NCBI GenBank assembly: GCA_008973525.1
Contig: WACJ01000215.1
Coordinates: 248,001-312,000 of the forward strand
Length of the DNA: 64,000 nucleotides
Direction of reading: 5' to 3'
Source: Stenopsyche tienmushanensis
Lineage: Eukaryota > Arthropoda > Insecta > Trichoptera > Stenopsychidae
Shown here: piece by piece, positions 48,760 to 60,287 of the stretch
Layout: each line of letters starts with the position of its first letter
Position numbering within the stretch: the first letter of the stretch is position 1
Position numbers and translations under genes: made by a program
Notes under the pieces: model-generated
Databases searched by the model: none
What the model was told of the DNA's origin: nothing
The model's input: only the letters and a program-made list of their open reading frames with translations

Positions 48760-49745
48760 CAGCGGTCCTTAAACTTATGTAATCTGCCCCTTCTTGAGCA
48801 AAATTTCTTTCGCGGACCCCCTCAATTTTTTTTTCGCGGACCCTATCCCAACCCTTCTTGATGAATTTTTCAACCAATTTTTTGGTCAACATAGATCATT
48901 TTACAAAGATTTCTGTAAATAATTCCACCAAAATATCTTTTTCAAGTATAGATAAATATTTTTTTATATTTTCGCGGACCCCCAGGGATCATCGGATGTC
49001 AATAAGGAATTGATAAATCTTGTTTATCCTTCATAATCTTGCATGTTATGTATCAGTGTTCTTTCAATGGAAATTAATTCCGACCATCACTACCCCCATG
49101 TCCAAATTTAATACGCCCTTAAAGGGGTAAAATTTAGCAAAAGCAATGTTTTTTTGTCAACAAATTAATGCAAAACCTGCTGTTGCAAATTTGCTAATAT
49201 ATTGTATATTCTTGGCTGCAGTACGATTGTGCATGAATAGGTTGTTGAAAATGACATCAATAAATCTGTAGCTTTACAGCTGAAAGATAGATATTCATCT
49301 TCTACTGCTGTTCAAAACTGAGGCAATGTTTATGCTTTGTATCTGGATATCATAGTGGAGTACATAAAATGACGTCCTCCATGGAGGGATTATTAATCCA
49401 AAGATTTCCTTTACGTGGATCCTCATTTTCGGGATAATAATGATTAAATTTCAGTAGCAATACCTTCAAGTGTTGACTTATTACATTTAAAACACCTTTC
49501 CTGTCAATGTTAGCAGCAATTAAAAATTCTCGCAAAAGTGGAAACAAAAATCCTCTCGTACGCAACAATCCAAAAAAACTAGCTTGTTTTTTAAAGCATC
49601 GATTTCCATTTCTCAGTTTAAAAATATTTGTGCAAAACCCTTCGAGAGAGAAAGGTTAAGGTCATTAAGTACAGTAAATATGTCCGCCATTCCTCGTTCA
49701 AAAATTGTTCTAGTAGTGCCAAGTTGGATCGTTTTGGAATGAATC
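48760..49745 (-). mobile_element. hAT element (SCAND3/ZBED-type), one end plus transposase
   Basis: The terminus CAGCGGTCCTTAAACTTATG at 48,760 is followed by several 'ttcgcggacccc' words, as in other hAT elements with this end type. About 600 bp inside, the minus strand carries transposase remains, so 48,760 is the 3' end of the element. The 5' end was not found; it may have been lost near 49,745, where RepB sequence starts. Confidence 0.65.
49350..49705 (-). pseudogene. hAT transposase fragment
   Basis: Reading on the minus strand from about 49,700, the sequence gives ADIFTVLNDLNLSLSKGF, a stop, then EMEIDALKNKLVFLD. After a frameshift it gives FLFPLLREFLIAANIDRKG, ISQHLKVLLLKFNHYYPE and LWINNP. 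This matches the middle of hAT transposases related to SCAND3 and ZBED-domain proteins. Those normally read 'DIF..LN.LNLSLQG...NIF', then 'lk.KL.lW', then 'CFP.L..fl', then 'I..HL..L...F..YFP' and 'W..NPF'. One stop and at least one frameshift are present, and the catalytic regions on both sides are missing. Confidence 0.72.
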
Positions 49746-49870
49746 ATTTAGCCGAGTATGATCGCTCTTTTGTAAAATATTTCTTTTACGAAGGAAACTA
49801 ACCGAATATCTTGAAATTTGGCATACTATTTGCGATCCGGCGAAATTCTCTGTGACCTAGGTGAACCTTG
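49745..49870 (+). repeat. RepB dispersed repeat, copy 2
   Basis: The segment from 'gatcgctcttttgtaaaata' through 'gaaatttggcatactatttg' to 'gaaattctctg' matches the reverse complement of 43,320-43,420. It abuts the hAT transposase remnant. Confidence 0.6.
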
Positions 49871-49879
49871 GTGAATGTA

Positions 49880-51760
49880 TCGAAGAATTTTTTATTTTAA
49901 GAACTGAGCAGATTCCCTGGCAAGGCAGCAATACAATGGATTTTTTTTCGAAATTATTTAAAAAGTGCAGTCCTACATACGTGGCTCTTAAGAAGTGACC
50001 CTTAAAATCGTTATGAATTATTATGAAAAAGTTATGAATTGTCGGTTAATGTTGTAGTCATTTCCATGTAATAGATGAAAATATATCGAATATGGCATTT
50101 TAAGGAAAAATAAAAGAAGAAATGCTATTTTTAAATAATATTTTGAATCATTTGGTATAATTGTGAGATAATAGAATTTGTATAAAGATTTTAAATTACA
50201 CTGACGAATTGATCCAAGTCCGATTCAATTCTCAAAGCTCGTTTTTTTCGCGTCAATAATCTTTGATTATTCATGTGGATATTTCAATCACAAATGAAAT
50301 TTCTACATTTGTTCGGAAATACCATTTTTTTCACATTACCAGTTCCCATGACTTTATTTTATCTCTTCGTAGTATAACGATTTTTTTACCTTCTCTCACG
50401 CTGAATGTCCTTTTTCCTTCTCTCTATACTATTATACTTATGTTTATGAATATGATTACACGTGAAGTGTATGTGTGTTCGTTTGGAGTTGTAAATATAC
50501 ACGTGTAGTTTATTCTTTTTCGTATGTTACACAGATGGTTGGTTCTTTTGAAAGAGTCGGTCATATTTTTCCTCTCAAGGATATCGAATAGAATATTCAA
50601 AGGAAACTCACCAAATGCCTCCTTTGAGCCGATTCTCGGGCTTTTGCGTGCACGTGAGACGGAATCATCATTATAACAGCAATTTGGATTTTGTGGTCAG
50701 ACCACCTCAAATGCATATTCATTACATGTAAATTTAACAAGCCGCCATTTCAATGTTCGAGTTCAACCTTTCATACAAGCCTGAAAGTCTGCGCTACCTT
50801 TGTATTCGACACAGTCATCGAAACCAACGTCATAAATACACAACAATCAAGCCTTGTTGCAATCGGATTATGTGTATATATTTGTATTTTAGCATATTTT
50901 TACATAGTTGCATAATTTAAAATTCCAAAAATCGGCAAAATTGTTAGTAAATATTTAAGACCAAGTGTTAGTATAGTGGGCTAAATTTTGGATTTTTATT
51001 ATAGAATTTAGGAATTAAATCCAGATTTTAAAAAAGTGGCGATTAATAAAGTCGTGCAAGGTAATCTATGAGTGACTGAATTTGAATCAAAATTTAAAAA
51101 TAATGATAATTTAAAAATGTTCAATTCAAAAGTCATAATAACTGAACGCATCTTAGATTATGCTATTTATGGTTGCTAATTTGACGAAACTTATATTCAT
51201 AAGTTATAAATAAATTTGTTGCTTGCAAAATGTGTCCAATAATCGAGTTGTTGGATAATTTGAAATTTGCAACTTTTTATTCAAATATCGGTTTATACGG
51301 TAAAGTTATCATCCTGATAATCCGGAGTTTATTGTTTTTTTTTCTGGCATGTTTTATTCATGCGTTGCTTCATATTTTTCCAATGAATTTCACTATAAAA
51401 TCTATATAATAGATTTTTTCCCGACCATCTATTATATTTGACACATTTCCATAAATATTATGGCATTTTTATATCAGACTGTTCTTATTTAATGTATGCT
51501 AATATTAATCGTGAAAAATCCATTATGTTCTTTTCCACGTATAATGTTTCAGACATCTGGTATCTTCTCTGCTTCTTTTTATTGTATTCTCTCCGTTTAT
51601 AATCTGATTCTGCGATTATATAATAAATACAAATTTTCTTCGTTTACTCGTGCCATTTATATATTCAGAACAGCTCATTAGTTATTCATCCATTCAAATA
51701 TATGTATATATAATTATTATCAGCGTCACATCCTAGTTTAAGAATTTTATTATTATGCTA
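49880..51760. other. No gene seen; AT-rich noncoding DNA
   Basis: The patch at 50,520-50,860 is less AT-rich; its minus strand has a donor-like ATTTG then GTGAGT at about 50,610. No motif was recognised in the frames there. Confidence 0.4.
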
Positions 51761-51763
51761 GAT

Positions 51764-51850
51764 CAGTGTTCCTCAACCGGTGCACCGCGGTGCACTGGTG
51801 CACCGCGAGCTCATTAGAAGTGCACCGCGAAAAAATTGGTAAAAACGAAT
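51764..51850 (+). mobile_element. hAT element end (CAGTGTTCCTCAACC)
   Basis: CAGTGTTCCTCAACCGG is followed by three direct copies of GTGCACCGCG within about 60 bp. This CAG-start, GC-rich subterminal layout is typical of hAT termini. The following frame (51,766-52,062) shows no transposase motif, and no partner end was identified. Confidence 0.5.
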
Positions 51851-51859
51851 CGAAATTGA

Positions 51860-53260
51860 ATCAGACCAAAATATTAATGACACAGGGAGTACAAGTGAAA
51901 GAAGTAGTGACGATATTACTAGACATTATACGTCTCATACAAAAGAAAATTTATCCAGTAAAATCAGAAAAAATAATCGACAATATTCTGAAGAATATTT
52001 ATGTTTCGGTTTTACGTATTTTTACGCATTGTGTATTTAACTCAAAGTATGAGTATATTTGAAAACTTCGGTATTTCGGATTGATATTGCGCTATTCGAA
52101 AGACTTACCTAAAATAAAGAATTTAAACATCCATTAGACCAAATATTTTGTGTGTATATTTTAGATGATAAATTAAATGATAGCTCAAATTTATCTTGTA
52201 AATCTTATTATCCTTACCTGTGAGCTCTTACTGCATGAATTTTGAAGTCCTGGACACCTTTGGAATTTGGCTCACCAGCAGTTCTTTTGAACCACACTGT
52301 ACAATTTTTCACAACGTCCATCTAAACTATTGATTGATCAAGGCTGGTCGATTTCGTAATCAAACAATTGCGGATTGCTTTTATATTAAACACGATTTCA
52401 TACCTGAAATTAAATATTTGACACATTTTAGTCCAATTATTTAGCTGATGATATATTTTTAAAATGATATATGATGTATTTTCTTTAATCTAAGGAAAAA
52501 TTGATGCTTAATGAAGCTTTTAGCTATGAAATGCTAAATGAATCACTTCCGAATATCGTATTTTACATATACATTTGAATGTTAGTCGTGACTTTAAAAA
52601 AATGATACAAAAATCGGACCTAAATCCTACATCTTAAAATAGACATCTTGATTTTCCAATCCACTATGAGTATTATTTCCGAACTGTGTTCTTGAAATCT
52701 CAATGCAATTGTTCAACATTAAACATTTCGATAATAAGCCTAATAATCGTATTACAATATACTTAAAAACTATGACTACTTGCCTCAATATTTTAGCTGC
52801 ATGACGATTAGGATACAGTCTGGAACACGGATCACATTCCGGAACGGCACAACACTCTGTGTATTAAAAAATATCACTTAACATACGCACATGCACATCC
52901 TAACCTGTGAAAATAAAATATAGCTCTGCACCGAATATTGTTGCATAACATAAACTCGACGCCTAAACTGGACGGACAAATTGAAAAGCATTTATGACAA
53001 ATTATTAATATTTATAAGAAAAACTATTTTTTAAAAACCATGGGATTAAATATGCTGCTGCGCTATATATTCCCAAAAATATTATTTTTCAAAAAAAATC
53101 ACCATCCTTTTCGTTGCATAAATATATTATTTTTTAATGAATTTCAAATTTGATAAAAATATTTTTGGGAATATATCAAAAGAGCTCATCTAAGAGATAA
53201 TCTCATGCATTCTTTCAATAGTTTTTCATAATAATTTACATTTAGTATTAATACATTTAT
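51860..53260. other. No gene seen; AT-rich noncoding DNA
   Basis: Only a hAT-terminus-like imperfect palindrome at 52,285-52,308 was noted; it did not pair convincingly with the end at 51,764. Confidence 0.4.
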
Positions 53261-53267
53261 ATTCGTA

Positions 53268-53455
53268 CGCTCAGTTGAGCCGTCGAATTCTAGGCGACAA
53301 TCAGTGCGTGTTCGGTTCTTAGGTTATACGGTTTGGCTTAATCGTCAGAGGGATATATCTTAATAAATAAAGTGCAGTGTTGTTCCAGAATGCGTCCCGT
53401 ACTCCAGGATCTATCCTGAACGTCATGCAGCGTCGATACTCAGGCAAGTGTTCTT
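53268..53455 (+). repeat. LTR-like sequence (tentative)
   Basis: A less AT-rich segment contains AATAAATAAAG at about 53,364, followed by 'tgcagtgttgttcc' and 'gcgtcccgtactcc'. A polyadenylation signal followed closely by a GT-rich word is the R-region layout of insect LTR retrotransposons. No second copy, primer-binding site or gag/pol sequence was found, so this could be a solo LTR fragment or ordinary sequence. Confidence 0.2.
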
Positions 53456-53729
53456 AGTTTTTTAAGTGTTTTGTACTGCGACTTATAGTAAATTGGAGGT
53501 CCTTGATGTCTATTTTAAGATGTAGGATTTAAAGCCGATAAATTATGTTTTTTTTTAAAGTCACGATAAACTTTTGATTTTATTGTCACAATAGACTATT
53601 ACATAGAGTGCGGAATAAGATGTCGGTGGTTTAATACAGGATGGGATGGCTTCAGTGGGTATCTGATGAGCTGTGCGCCTGATCGTGGCGGAATCTTCAA
53701 ATCGTCATGCAGTCTGACCGCTGAGGAAA

Positions 53730-54073
53730 GATTCATAATCATCATCATCATCATCAGTCTGTGTTCGTCCACCGTTGAACGCATGAGTCTTCATCCCTCT
53801 CGATCCTCCGCTTTCCGCATCCAGCTTTATCCTGCTATTCTTTCGATGTCGTCAGTCTTACAGGGGTCTCCACTCCAACACTTTTCTTCCCCATCGACCG
53901 TCGTTTCTTCGACACATTTGTCTCCCCCATTGCCACTTAAGTGTGTCAATTCTTTCAGTAGCGTCTACTACTCGAGTTCTTCTTCGGATATCCTCGTTTC
54001 TGATTCTATATTATAAAGACACTCCGAGCATAGATCTCTCTATGGCACGCTGGGAAAACTTTATTCTGTGTAA
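53730..54073 (-). pseudogene. RTE-type LINE reverse transcriptase, C-terminal end
   Basis: On the minus strand from 54,073 the sequence reads LHRIKF, QRAIERSMLGVSL, stop, YRIRNEDIRRRTRVVDATER, LKWQWGRQ and DGRWGRKVLEWRP, with a stop at 53,858-53,860. These are the well-conserved C-terminal landmarks of insect RTE-type LINE proteins, which usually continue with 'GRPp.RW.DDi....W...AqdR..W....e.yvqqW'. A frameshifted echo of that part follows. The sequence ends in (GAT)n on the minus strand, seen on plus as (ATC)n at 53,737-53,756; such trinucleotide tails are usual for RTE elements. The copy is 5'-truncated, as most LINE copies are, and inactive. Confidence 0.85.
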
Positions 54074-54091
54074 AATGCCTGATATTAGATT

Positions 54092-54150
54092 CCACGTCTT
54101 CGTGGGTTAACACTGGGATGATGCGTTGGTTAAATGCTGCCATCCCAGTG
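54092..54150. other. Two adjacent hairpins beside the LINE fragment
   Basis: CCACG-TCTT-CGTGG (54,092-54,105) is followed by a perfect 10-bp stem, CACTGGGATG (54,111-54,120) with CATCCCAGTG (54,141-54,150), enclosing a 20-nt loop. They lie just beyond the recognisable 5' end of the LINE fragment. Confidence 0.45.
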
Positions 54151-54159
54151 GTATTCGTC

Positions 54160-54650
54160 TGTCAATTTCTGTTGAGAAATAGCAGCTAGATTATGAATAA
54201 GTCTGACGGATACCTTTGACAGATTTAGTGTCAAATGATTGCATTGTTGAAAAAAAAATTCTTTCAATCCGTTGTTTTTTAATTTTTGTTCAAGATGATC
54301 CACAAGTGTCTGTCTGTTCGTTCATTCGAATTAAGTATGATGAATAATCATAATAAATATGGCAAGACTCAAAGCGAAACAACAACATATAGCATCGGAA
54401 ATCTTTAAGAAATTTTTGTCTATTGCTGAAACTTTGAATTTCAATTCAACAATTAAAAAAGATGGTAACAAAATAAGATCCAAAATTAAGGATGGATTGT
54501 CTATTGATCAGTGCAAATATATTATGATAGGATTTAATAAAAAAAAAACACGTATTCATTTTTTTAGTGCAGAAAATCATATAACGGGGTGACTACCCTT
54601 GTGTGTATGCATACAACCCCTAGATGTAAGTTTAAATAATATTTCTTTAA
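54160..54650. other. No gene seen
   Basis: A plus frame at 54,359-54,592 (77 codons, ATG start) is lysine-rich and unrecognised; no repeat was seen. Confidence 0.35.
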
Positions 54651-54653
54651 TTA

Positions 54654-55420
54654 ATCATCATCATCATAGTGCAGCCACTAACAGTCCACTGCAGAACTAT
54701 GGGCCTCTTCAATATCCATTCACAGGAAGGGGTTACATCCATTTCGTCTGTATCATACATTCACCTCCTCGTTCGCTCGATATTGAAGGTAGCATTACCA
54801 CCGAGTTTTGTTTCGAACGTTCACCCAACGGGTATCCTGAGTGAACGTATTGACGAACGCTTTCGCAATCGTCTCGATAAGGAATGTGGAAGGTTTGTAA
54901 AGACTGAGTAGTTTTCATAGGAGATGGTGGAAAACTACTCTAGACGACCTTTTTGACTCTACTGAAAAGGGCTTTCTGGAGTACAAGGAGTCCAGTCCCC
55001 CCTTTCCTCGCTAGGGCGTTGCCGGGGTAGGGTGAAGACAGACGTGACGCTTGAGTGCATCTCGGATTCGCTCCTACACCAACTGAGGGTGTCTCCCCGT
55101 CACCGTACAACTTACCCGAGCGAATTCGAAACTGAGTGGTTTCGCCATCATTTCAGGTTGCCCCTCTCAGTTCGGCGATTACAAAACGATATAGAAGTCA
55201 ACGGAAGACAATTTTGTTTACGTTGCAAAGTGAAGTTCCTCATATGCATCTCTTCGAGGCCGTCTCTTTGATGTTCTTCTTGTCCTTGTTCTGTTCCTAA
55301 AAATTCTTGGTTCCGAACCGATACGGTTCATCATGCTCCATATTTTTGGGTAGGGTCGACTATGTAACGGATAGCGAGTGATAAGCAAGTCTTGATTTGT
55401 AAAAGTAGCAGTGAATAGTA
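54654..55420 (-). repeat. RepA dispersed repeat, copy 3 (longest)
   Basis: On the minus strand this copy ends in 'gcccatagttctgcagtgga', about 15 further bases and (ATG)n (plus strand: ATCATCATCATCATA at 54,654). That is the 3' end style of insect RTE-type LINEs, where the last codons read like '...VQQWT'. The body upstream is not recognisable as LINE coding sequence and is shared with five other places in the window. At 54,906-54,940 GAGTAGTTTT and AAAACTACTC form a perfect 10-bp stem. The most economical reading is a non-autonomous retroelement (SINE or deleted LINE) that borrows an RTE tail. Copy 1 shows that the family extends at least to about 55,420. Confidence 0.7.
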
Positions 55421-55429
55421 GTTAAATTA

Positions 55430-56150
55430 AGTATTAGCTTGCTATTAAAAGAGTATTTAAGTATTTACTCTGTAAATACGTATAAGTAAAGTGGCCAATA
55501 ATTAAAATACATAAAATCGTATAAGCATAGTAGTTAGGAGTAGTCAGATGTGGTTAGGCCTCAAAGAAGTATTAGTCAAATTGTATTAGCAAAGGGTAAT
55601 TATGTCGCATCAAAGTATTCGAACTTCGGCGTTTAGTGTCAACTGGGCACAATCAAACAATATTTAATTGGTCAGACTGGGAGCAAACTGGAAAAAAATA
55701 GACAGAGCTGGAACAAACAAATAGGTTAAAGTAACGTATCAAGTAATATCAACTAGTCAGGTCCACATCAACAAAATCAAATGGCTCCACAGTCAAGACT
55801 GTATTATGGGAGCAGTCGAAACAGCACTTTGGCGGTCGGACCGCGAGTCTAGTTGTGCAGGTTTGTCTTCTGGTCCCAGTGTTCCCACGTTTATGTGACA
55901 ATAGAAAGCTGATGTGTGCGAGTATTTGTTAATTCACTTACCTTGAAAGCTTGGATTTTTATGTCTTACTTGCGTTATTGTCAGTTCATCTCAAGTAATG
56001 CGGATGAGATGTTCCATTTTTTGTGCAGATGTAATATGCACAAAAACAATGTTTTTCGGTGTCACTCGCGAATTTTACATATAAGTGTAGTCGGCGTTTC
56101 GTCAGAGCGTATGAATCAATTATAATAATATAAAAGTAAATTAATAAATT
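55430..56150. other. No gene seen
   Basis: AGTA- and GTATTAG-like words recur between 55,400 and 55,600, suggesting an old simple-sequence expansion. Nothing coding was recognised. Confidence 0.35.
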
Positions 56151-56157
56151 AAAATTA

Positions 56158-56590
56158 TACGATTTTCGATTTTTTTTCAAAATTCAAATAAATAAAAACA
56201 AAAGCCAACTTGGTACGATACAAATGTACATCGATAATGTTGCCGAAAAAGCTATTAATTATCCGTTTTTTTTTACTGCGATTACACACTGTTGGGACAC
56301 TGACAATACAACCGACTGCGAGGAGTACTCGCACAAGCCCTAATAGTATATTTACCGTGTACAACTCGTGGAATTCGATTTTTCAAAAATTCAAATAATT
56401 AAAAACAAAAGCCAACTTGGTAAGATGCAAATGTACATCGATAATATTGCCGAAAAGGCTATTAATAATCGGTTTCAGGCGCCGCGCTTTCACAGGGTGG
56501 CACAGAAAACGGTCGCCGACACAGTCCGATATAGATATTGACGCGAAAATCACTATTTACTCAAAAACAGAGCAGATGAGCGGAGCACAC
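56158..56590 (+). repeat. 207-bp imperfect tandem duplication
   Basis: The block 'aaaagccaacttggta' through 'gtacatcgataat' and 'ctattaat' occurs at 56,200-56,265 and again 207 bp later (56,407-56,472) with few differences. The second halves of the two units are much more diverged. Frames through both copies share a short peptide (VR-KCTSI-LPK-LLII), but the substitutions show no bias to silent positions, so I do not call coding sequence. It may be a satellite-like dimer or the repeated end of a mobile element. Confidence 0.6.
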
Positions 56591-57138
56591 AAAATCACGA
56601 CCGATAACAACGGTTGCCAACCGGCCACTCTCTTTAATTAATAAAGGTATTTAAATACTTCTTCGAATCGCCTGACGTTCATTAATTTGTTTTGGCAAAT
56701 AATGTGGGTAGTGATTTTAAGAACGACAATAAATTTGAATCTCGAAGTAATAATTTCAAACTAAATTAACGGTCTTAATCTTGTTTATCTGTTCGTATTT
56801 GTTCTTCAATAAATGTCAAAACTTTATGAAATCGCTCGGCGTCGAAAGCTCGATAACGAGTTTAAACTGCTTCTTAAATATGGAATATTTGTTTAGATTT
56901 ATTTTTTATTGCCAATCAATTTCTTTTGATTATTTCAGCGCGCTTATCGCTTTTGAAGTGTATTTGGTAGGCTTTGTTTGTTTGAAAATTTCGCCGCTGT
57001 AACTGGGCGATTAGAGTTGAAAATATTGCTTGTTGAAAGTTTTTCTCGGATGATAATCACCGTAATGAGAGTTGAGGTATTGTTCTCGTTCTTTGTTATT
57101 TAACATAATTTAAGTATCGATTTTATTTCTATTTTCAG

Positions 57139-57172
57139 ATACCGCCCACTCTAGGATGAAGTACTGATTAAG
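57139..57172 (+). other. Candidate 34-nt noncoding exon
   Basis: A strong acceptor (ttttatttctattttcag) is followed by 34 nt ending AAG and a strong donor, GTGAGG. All three frames of the 34 nt contain a stop, so it could only be an untranslated or long-noncoding-RNA exon. One frame contains ATG-AAG-TAC-TGA, a minimal upstream ORF. The score of both sites is suggestive, but such pairs also occur by chance. Confidence 0.2.
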
Positions 57173-57179
57173 GTGAGGG

Positions 57180-60100
57180 TTTTAAATATGATATTTTTCA
57201 TTGGTGCGACGGAAGGATTTGGTTTGAGTTGAAAGAGTCCTCGATTATCCGCATTTTCCATTTTCACTGCGATTGCTTTTGCCTTCGCGTTCCATTTTTT
57301 TAATAACTGCTACCCTCGTATAATTTCTATGCCCCTTTTTGCCCCCCCTTCGACTAATTTTCTCGCGGCCCTTTTCGCGTTCATCATTATTACTGTCATC
57401 AGATTTCCTTTCTTCCTTTCCCTAGATTGGCCCATCAATAATTTTAACAGCTTCATCCTCGATATTTCACATCATTGCGATCCTGCTCATATTTTCTCGG
57501 GTGGCGATATATTAAACCTAAAGTATCCTTTTGATGCCCTCGAAATTTTTACAGCTTAAAATATATTTCACAATCAGATACATTTCGTGGTATTTGATTT
57601 TAAATTTGGTGCTAAAATTCATAATATGTATTTAATTTAAATTTATATGATGAAATGTCGAGAAACGATATGGTTTTCAAATCGACGAGTGCATTAAATA
57701 TATTTGATCTTATTCATTAACAAATAAAAATATTTGTTTACTACTTAGCATAAATTATTATGATGTATTCGATGTTGTTTTAATATTTATTCAACAACAT
57801 CGAGTTTGCTCCCTTCTTAGGTTATTGAGATGCTCAGCGTGTTTTCTTCACTATCGGGTAAGAGATGAGTCGCCGAAAGGTGGCCGACAGCAACTTTCGT
57901 CAGATCAAAGGGAAACCCAACTGCGAGACTTTATGATAGCGACAAGCCTCTTTTTTAATCATACCTAAGGTATCTTGAAAATAACGAAGACACCCCTGAT
58001 TACATCGTTGTCATCTTTGTCTGCTGGGGAGAAAACGCTCTTTAGAGAGCCTTTTTTTGTTTTACATTACTTTTGCATATGTACAAACCCCATAGGTTAG
58101 GATGGAGCCTTGGCCAAGAACGAAATATTTTTCTGCATTAGATTCACAATGATATACACGCATTTTCATTCATAATGGGGAAATAATCTCGATGTTCTAA
58201 ATGTATCATCGTTGGAATAATAATGAGAATTAGTTCTAGAAACTATCCAACAATTGGTTAGACGAGTAATTTTTATCTTTCATATTATCGAAATCTTATC
58301 GAAAATCATTATTTTTGTATATATTTCTATTGATCAAGTGTTGTTATAGTGGATTTGATGATGGTCTCTTATTATAAAGGTTCGATTCGAGCTGAGTTTG
58401 ATTTGCTGGATCTGAAATAATAATACGATTAATTGTCAGTCGTGTCGTAACCTATAATTTCAGTATTAACCCCTAGATCTTAGTAATGTTATAAATCCAT
58501 TACATGAAAAATCCTTAATCTAGAATAGTATTATAAGGAGATCGCCTATATCTGTTATGCGGTCATCTCACTTTATCACGTCAAAAAAATGTTTTTTTTT
58601 AAATTTCATTTTTCAAAAGGAGGTTCATTTTCATGAAAATTCGTGATTCGTGATGTGTCAAATATTCTTATTACTTCAAGCACAATTTCAGCAATTAAAC
58701 AGGTGCCAATTGTGTCACAATATGCATAAAAAATGTTTTTTTCGTTAAACGTGGAATATTCGACGTCCAAATAATGCAAATTGAAAATTCGCTCTATCGC
58801 CCGTAGTATCATATCAATTATTTACGGCAGACTTTATTACCCTTTTTTATGGTCCATATATATTTTTTGTTGTTTTGTAAAATTGATCACCAATACGGCT
58901 AACTATCACTTTTACGGCGCATTTTACATTGTTTACCTTTATGGCGACTTTAGTGTAGTGTAAACTTGTCGAATATATTTCAACGCAACGGCGAGGCCAC
59001 CCCTGAGGGTTGGAAAAAATTATGGCGTTAGTAATTCTTTAAATATTGAATTTTTGGCGGGTGTAAATCCCGAACGAAATTTCGAAATCGTTAATTGTGG
59101 ACTTTTTGCTCGTCGCCTTTAGAATGCAAAAATATTCTATGCAAATTCGGAGTTTCAACTTTTGATCTTGGCGGGGATAAGTGCTGCTCGGGCAGGTTTT
59201 AAAATTAATATTCATTTTTAATGAAGTCAATTTTTTTCAAATTTGCATACTGCCTCCCGAGCTCTTGCTGAAAATTGGATTCTGACGAAATTTGTCATTC
59301 GTTTATTCTTCCCTTATTTAAAACATCATTTCGTCTTGCGATGTTTTTGTCCGAAAATAAACGTAGTAAATCAGAGAGTTCACTGGCCATAATTCACTAT
59401 TGTGCTTATCAGAGTTGAGCTGTACATGTATTTTTTTTATACGCATAGAAAAGTGTATATGACAAGATTGCTTTCGTATAAAAAGCCTTCAGAAATGTCG
59501 TCTTCTGTTCGGTATTCATTTACCAAGTTCTATAAACCCCTATTTTTATTTTCATCCCTGTTACATAATGTATCTTCCCGAAATTTCTTTTGTCTGTTTC
59601 GATTCATCCTTCTTGTGGCAAGACCCGACCACTTCCATTCATCTGTTTATTTTGATCGCGAGAGAATGAGCTAATGTAATTGGTTTGTCAGTCTGTCCGT
59701 CAAACCGTTTACCCTTTTTCCAGGTATTTACTTGACACATGTTTCGGATGCTGAAAATCAAATTTACCCAGCTTAATTAAATTTAGTTTGATTAGACTTT
59801 CCCACGAAGACAAATCGAATTAGATAACACATTTATATACAATTTAGCATCCGAATTTTATGATTTTTTCATAATTGTATCGCGCATATGTATTTTTTCA
59901 GTTGTTATAACGATCTAAAACCTTTTAATGGACATGTTTATTCCATGACGGGGAAAAATCGATGCTTTGATACAACAATTAAATTAAGTGGCTTATGTTA
60001 TTGAATTATGTTCATGCCATTTAGGATTTTTTCTTCAATAAATCAAATAAGAAAAAACATAAAGAACTGGAGAATAAGACAGATGCTTTGTACAATTCCA

Positions 60101-60280
60101 ATTTAATTATCTTAACTAGTAGTGGATCATTAGATTCAAATTTGGTAGCACATTTTGTTATTGAAAAATATTACTCTTTCCATTTGACAATTCAGATTTA
60201 TTTATTCTTATCTCAGAAATAAGCGTAATTATTTATTAATTATTAATAAACTTGGTGCTGGATAGCGATAGTATTCCTAA
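57180..60280. other. No gene seen; AT-rich noncoding DNA
   Basis: A pyrimidine-rich plus strand at 57,240-57,560 gives an open frame of 76 codons of biased composition. Nothing else was recognised. Confidence 0.4.
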
Positions 60281-60287
60281 ATAAATA

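Noticed and set aside
52285..52308. CAGCAGTTC...GAACCACACTG as the right end of the hAT element starting at 51,764.
   Set aside because: The terminus matches CAGTGTTCCTCAACC only weakly and the flanking 8-mers do not agree.
58378..58395. B-box-like GGTTCGATTCGAG.
   Set aside because: No A box or cloverleaf around it.
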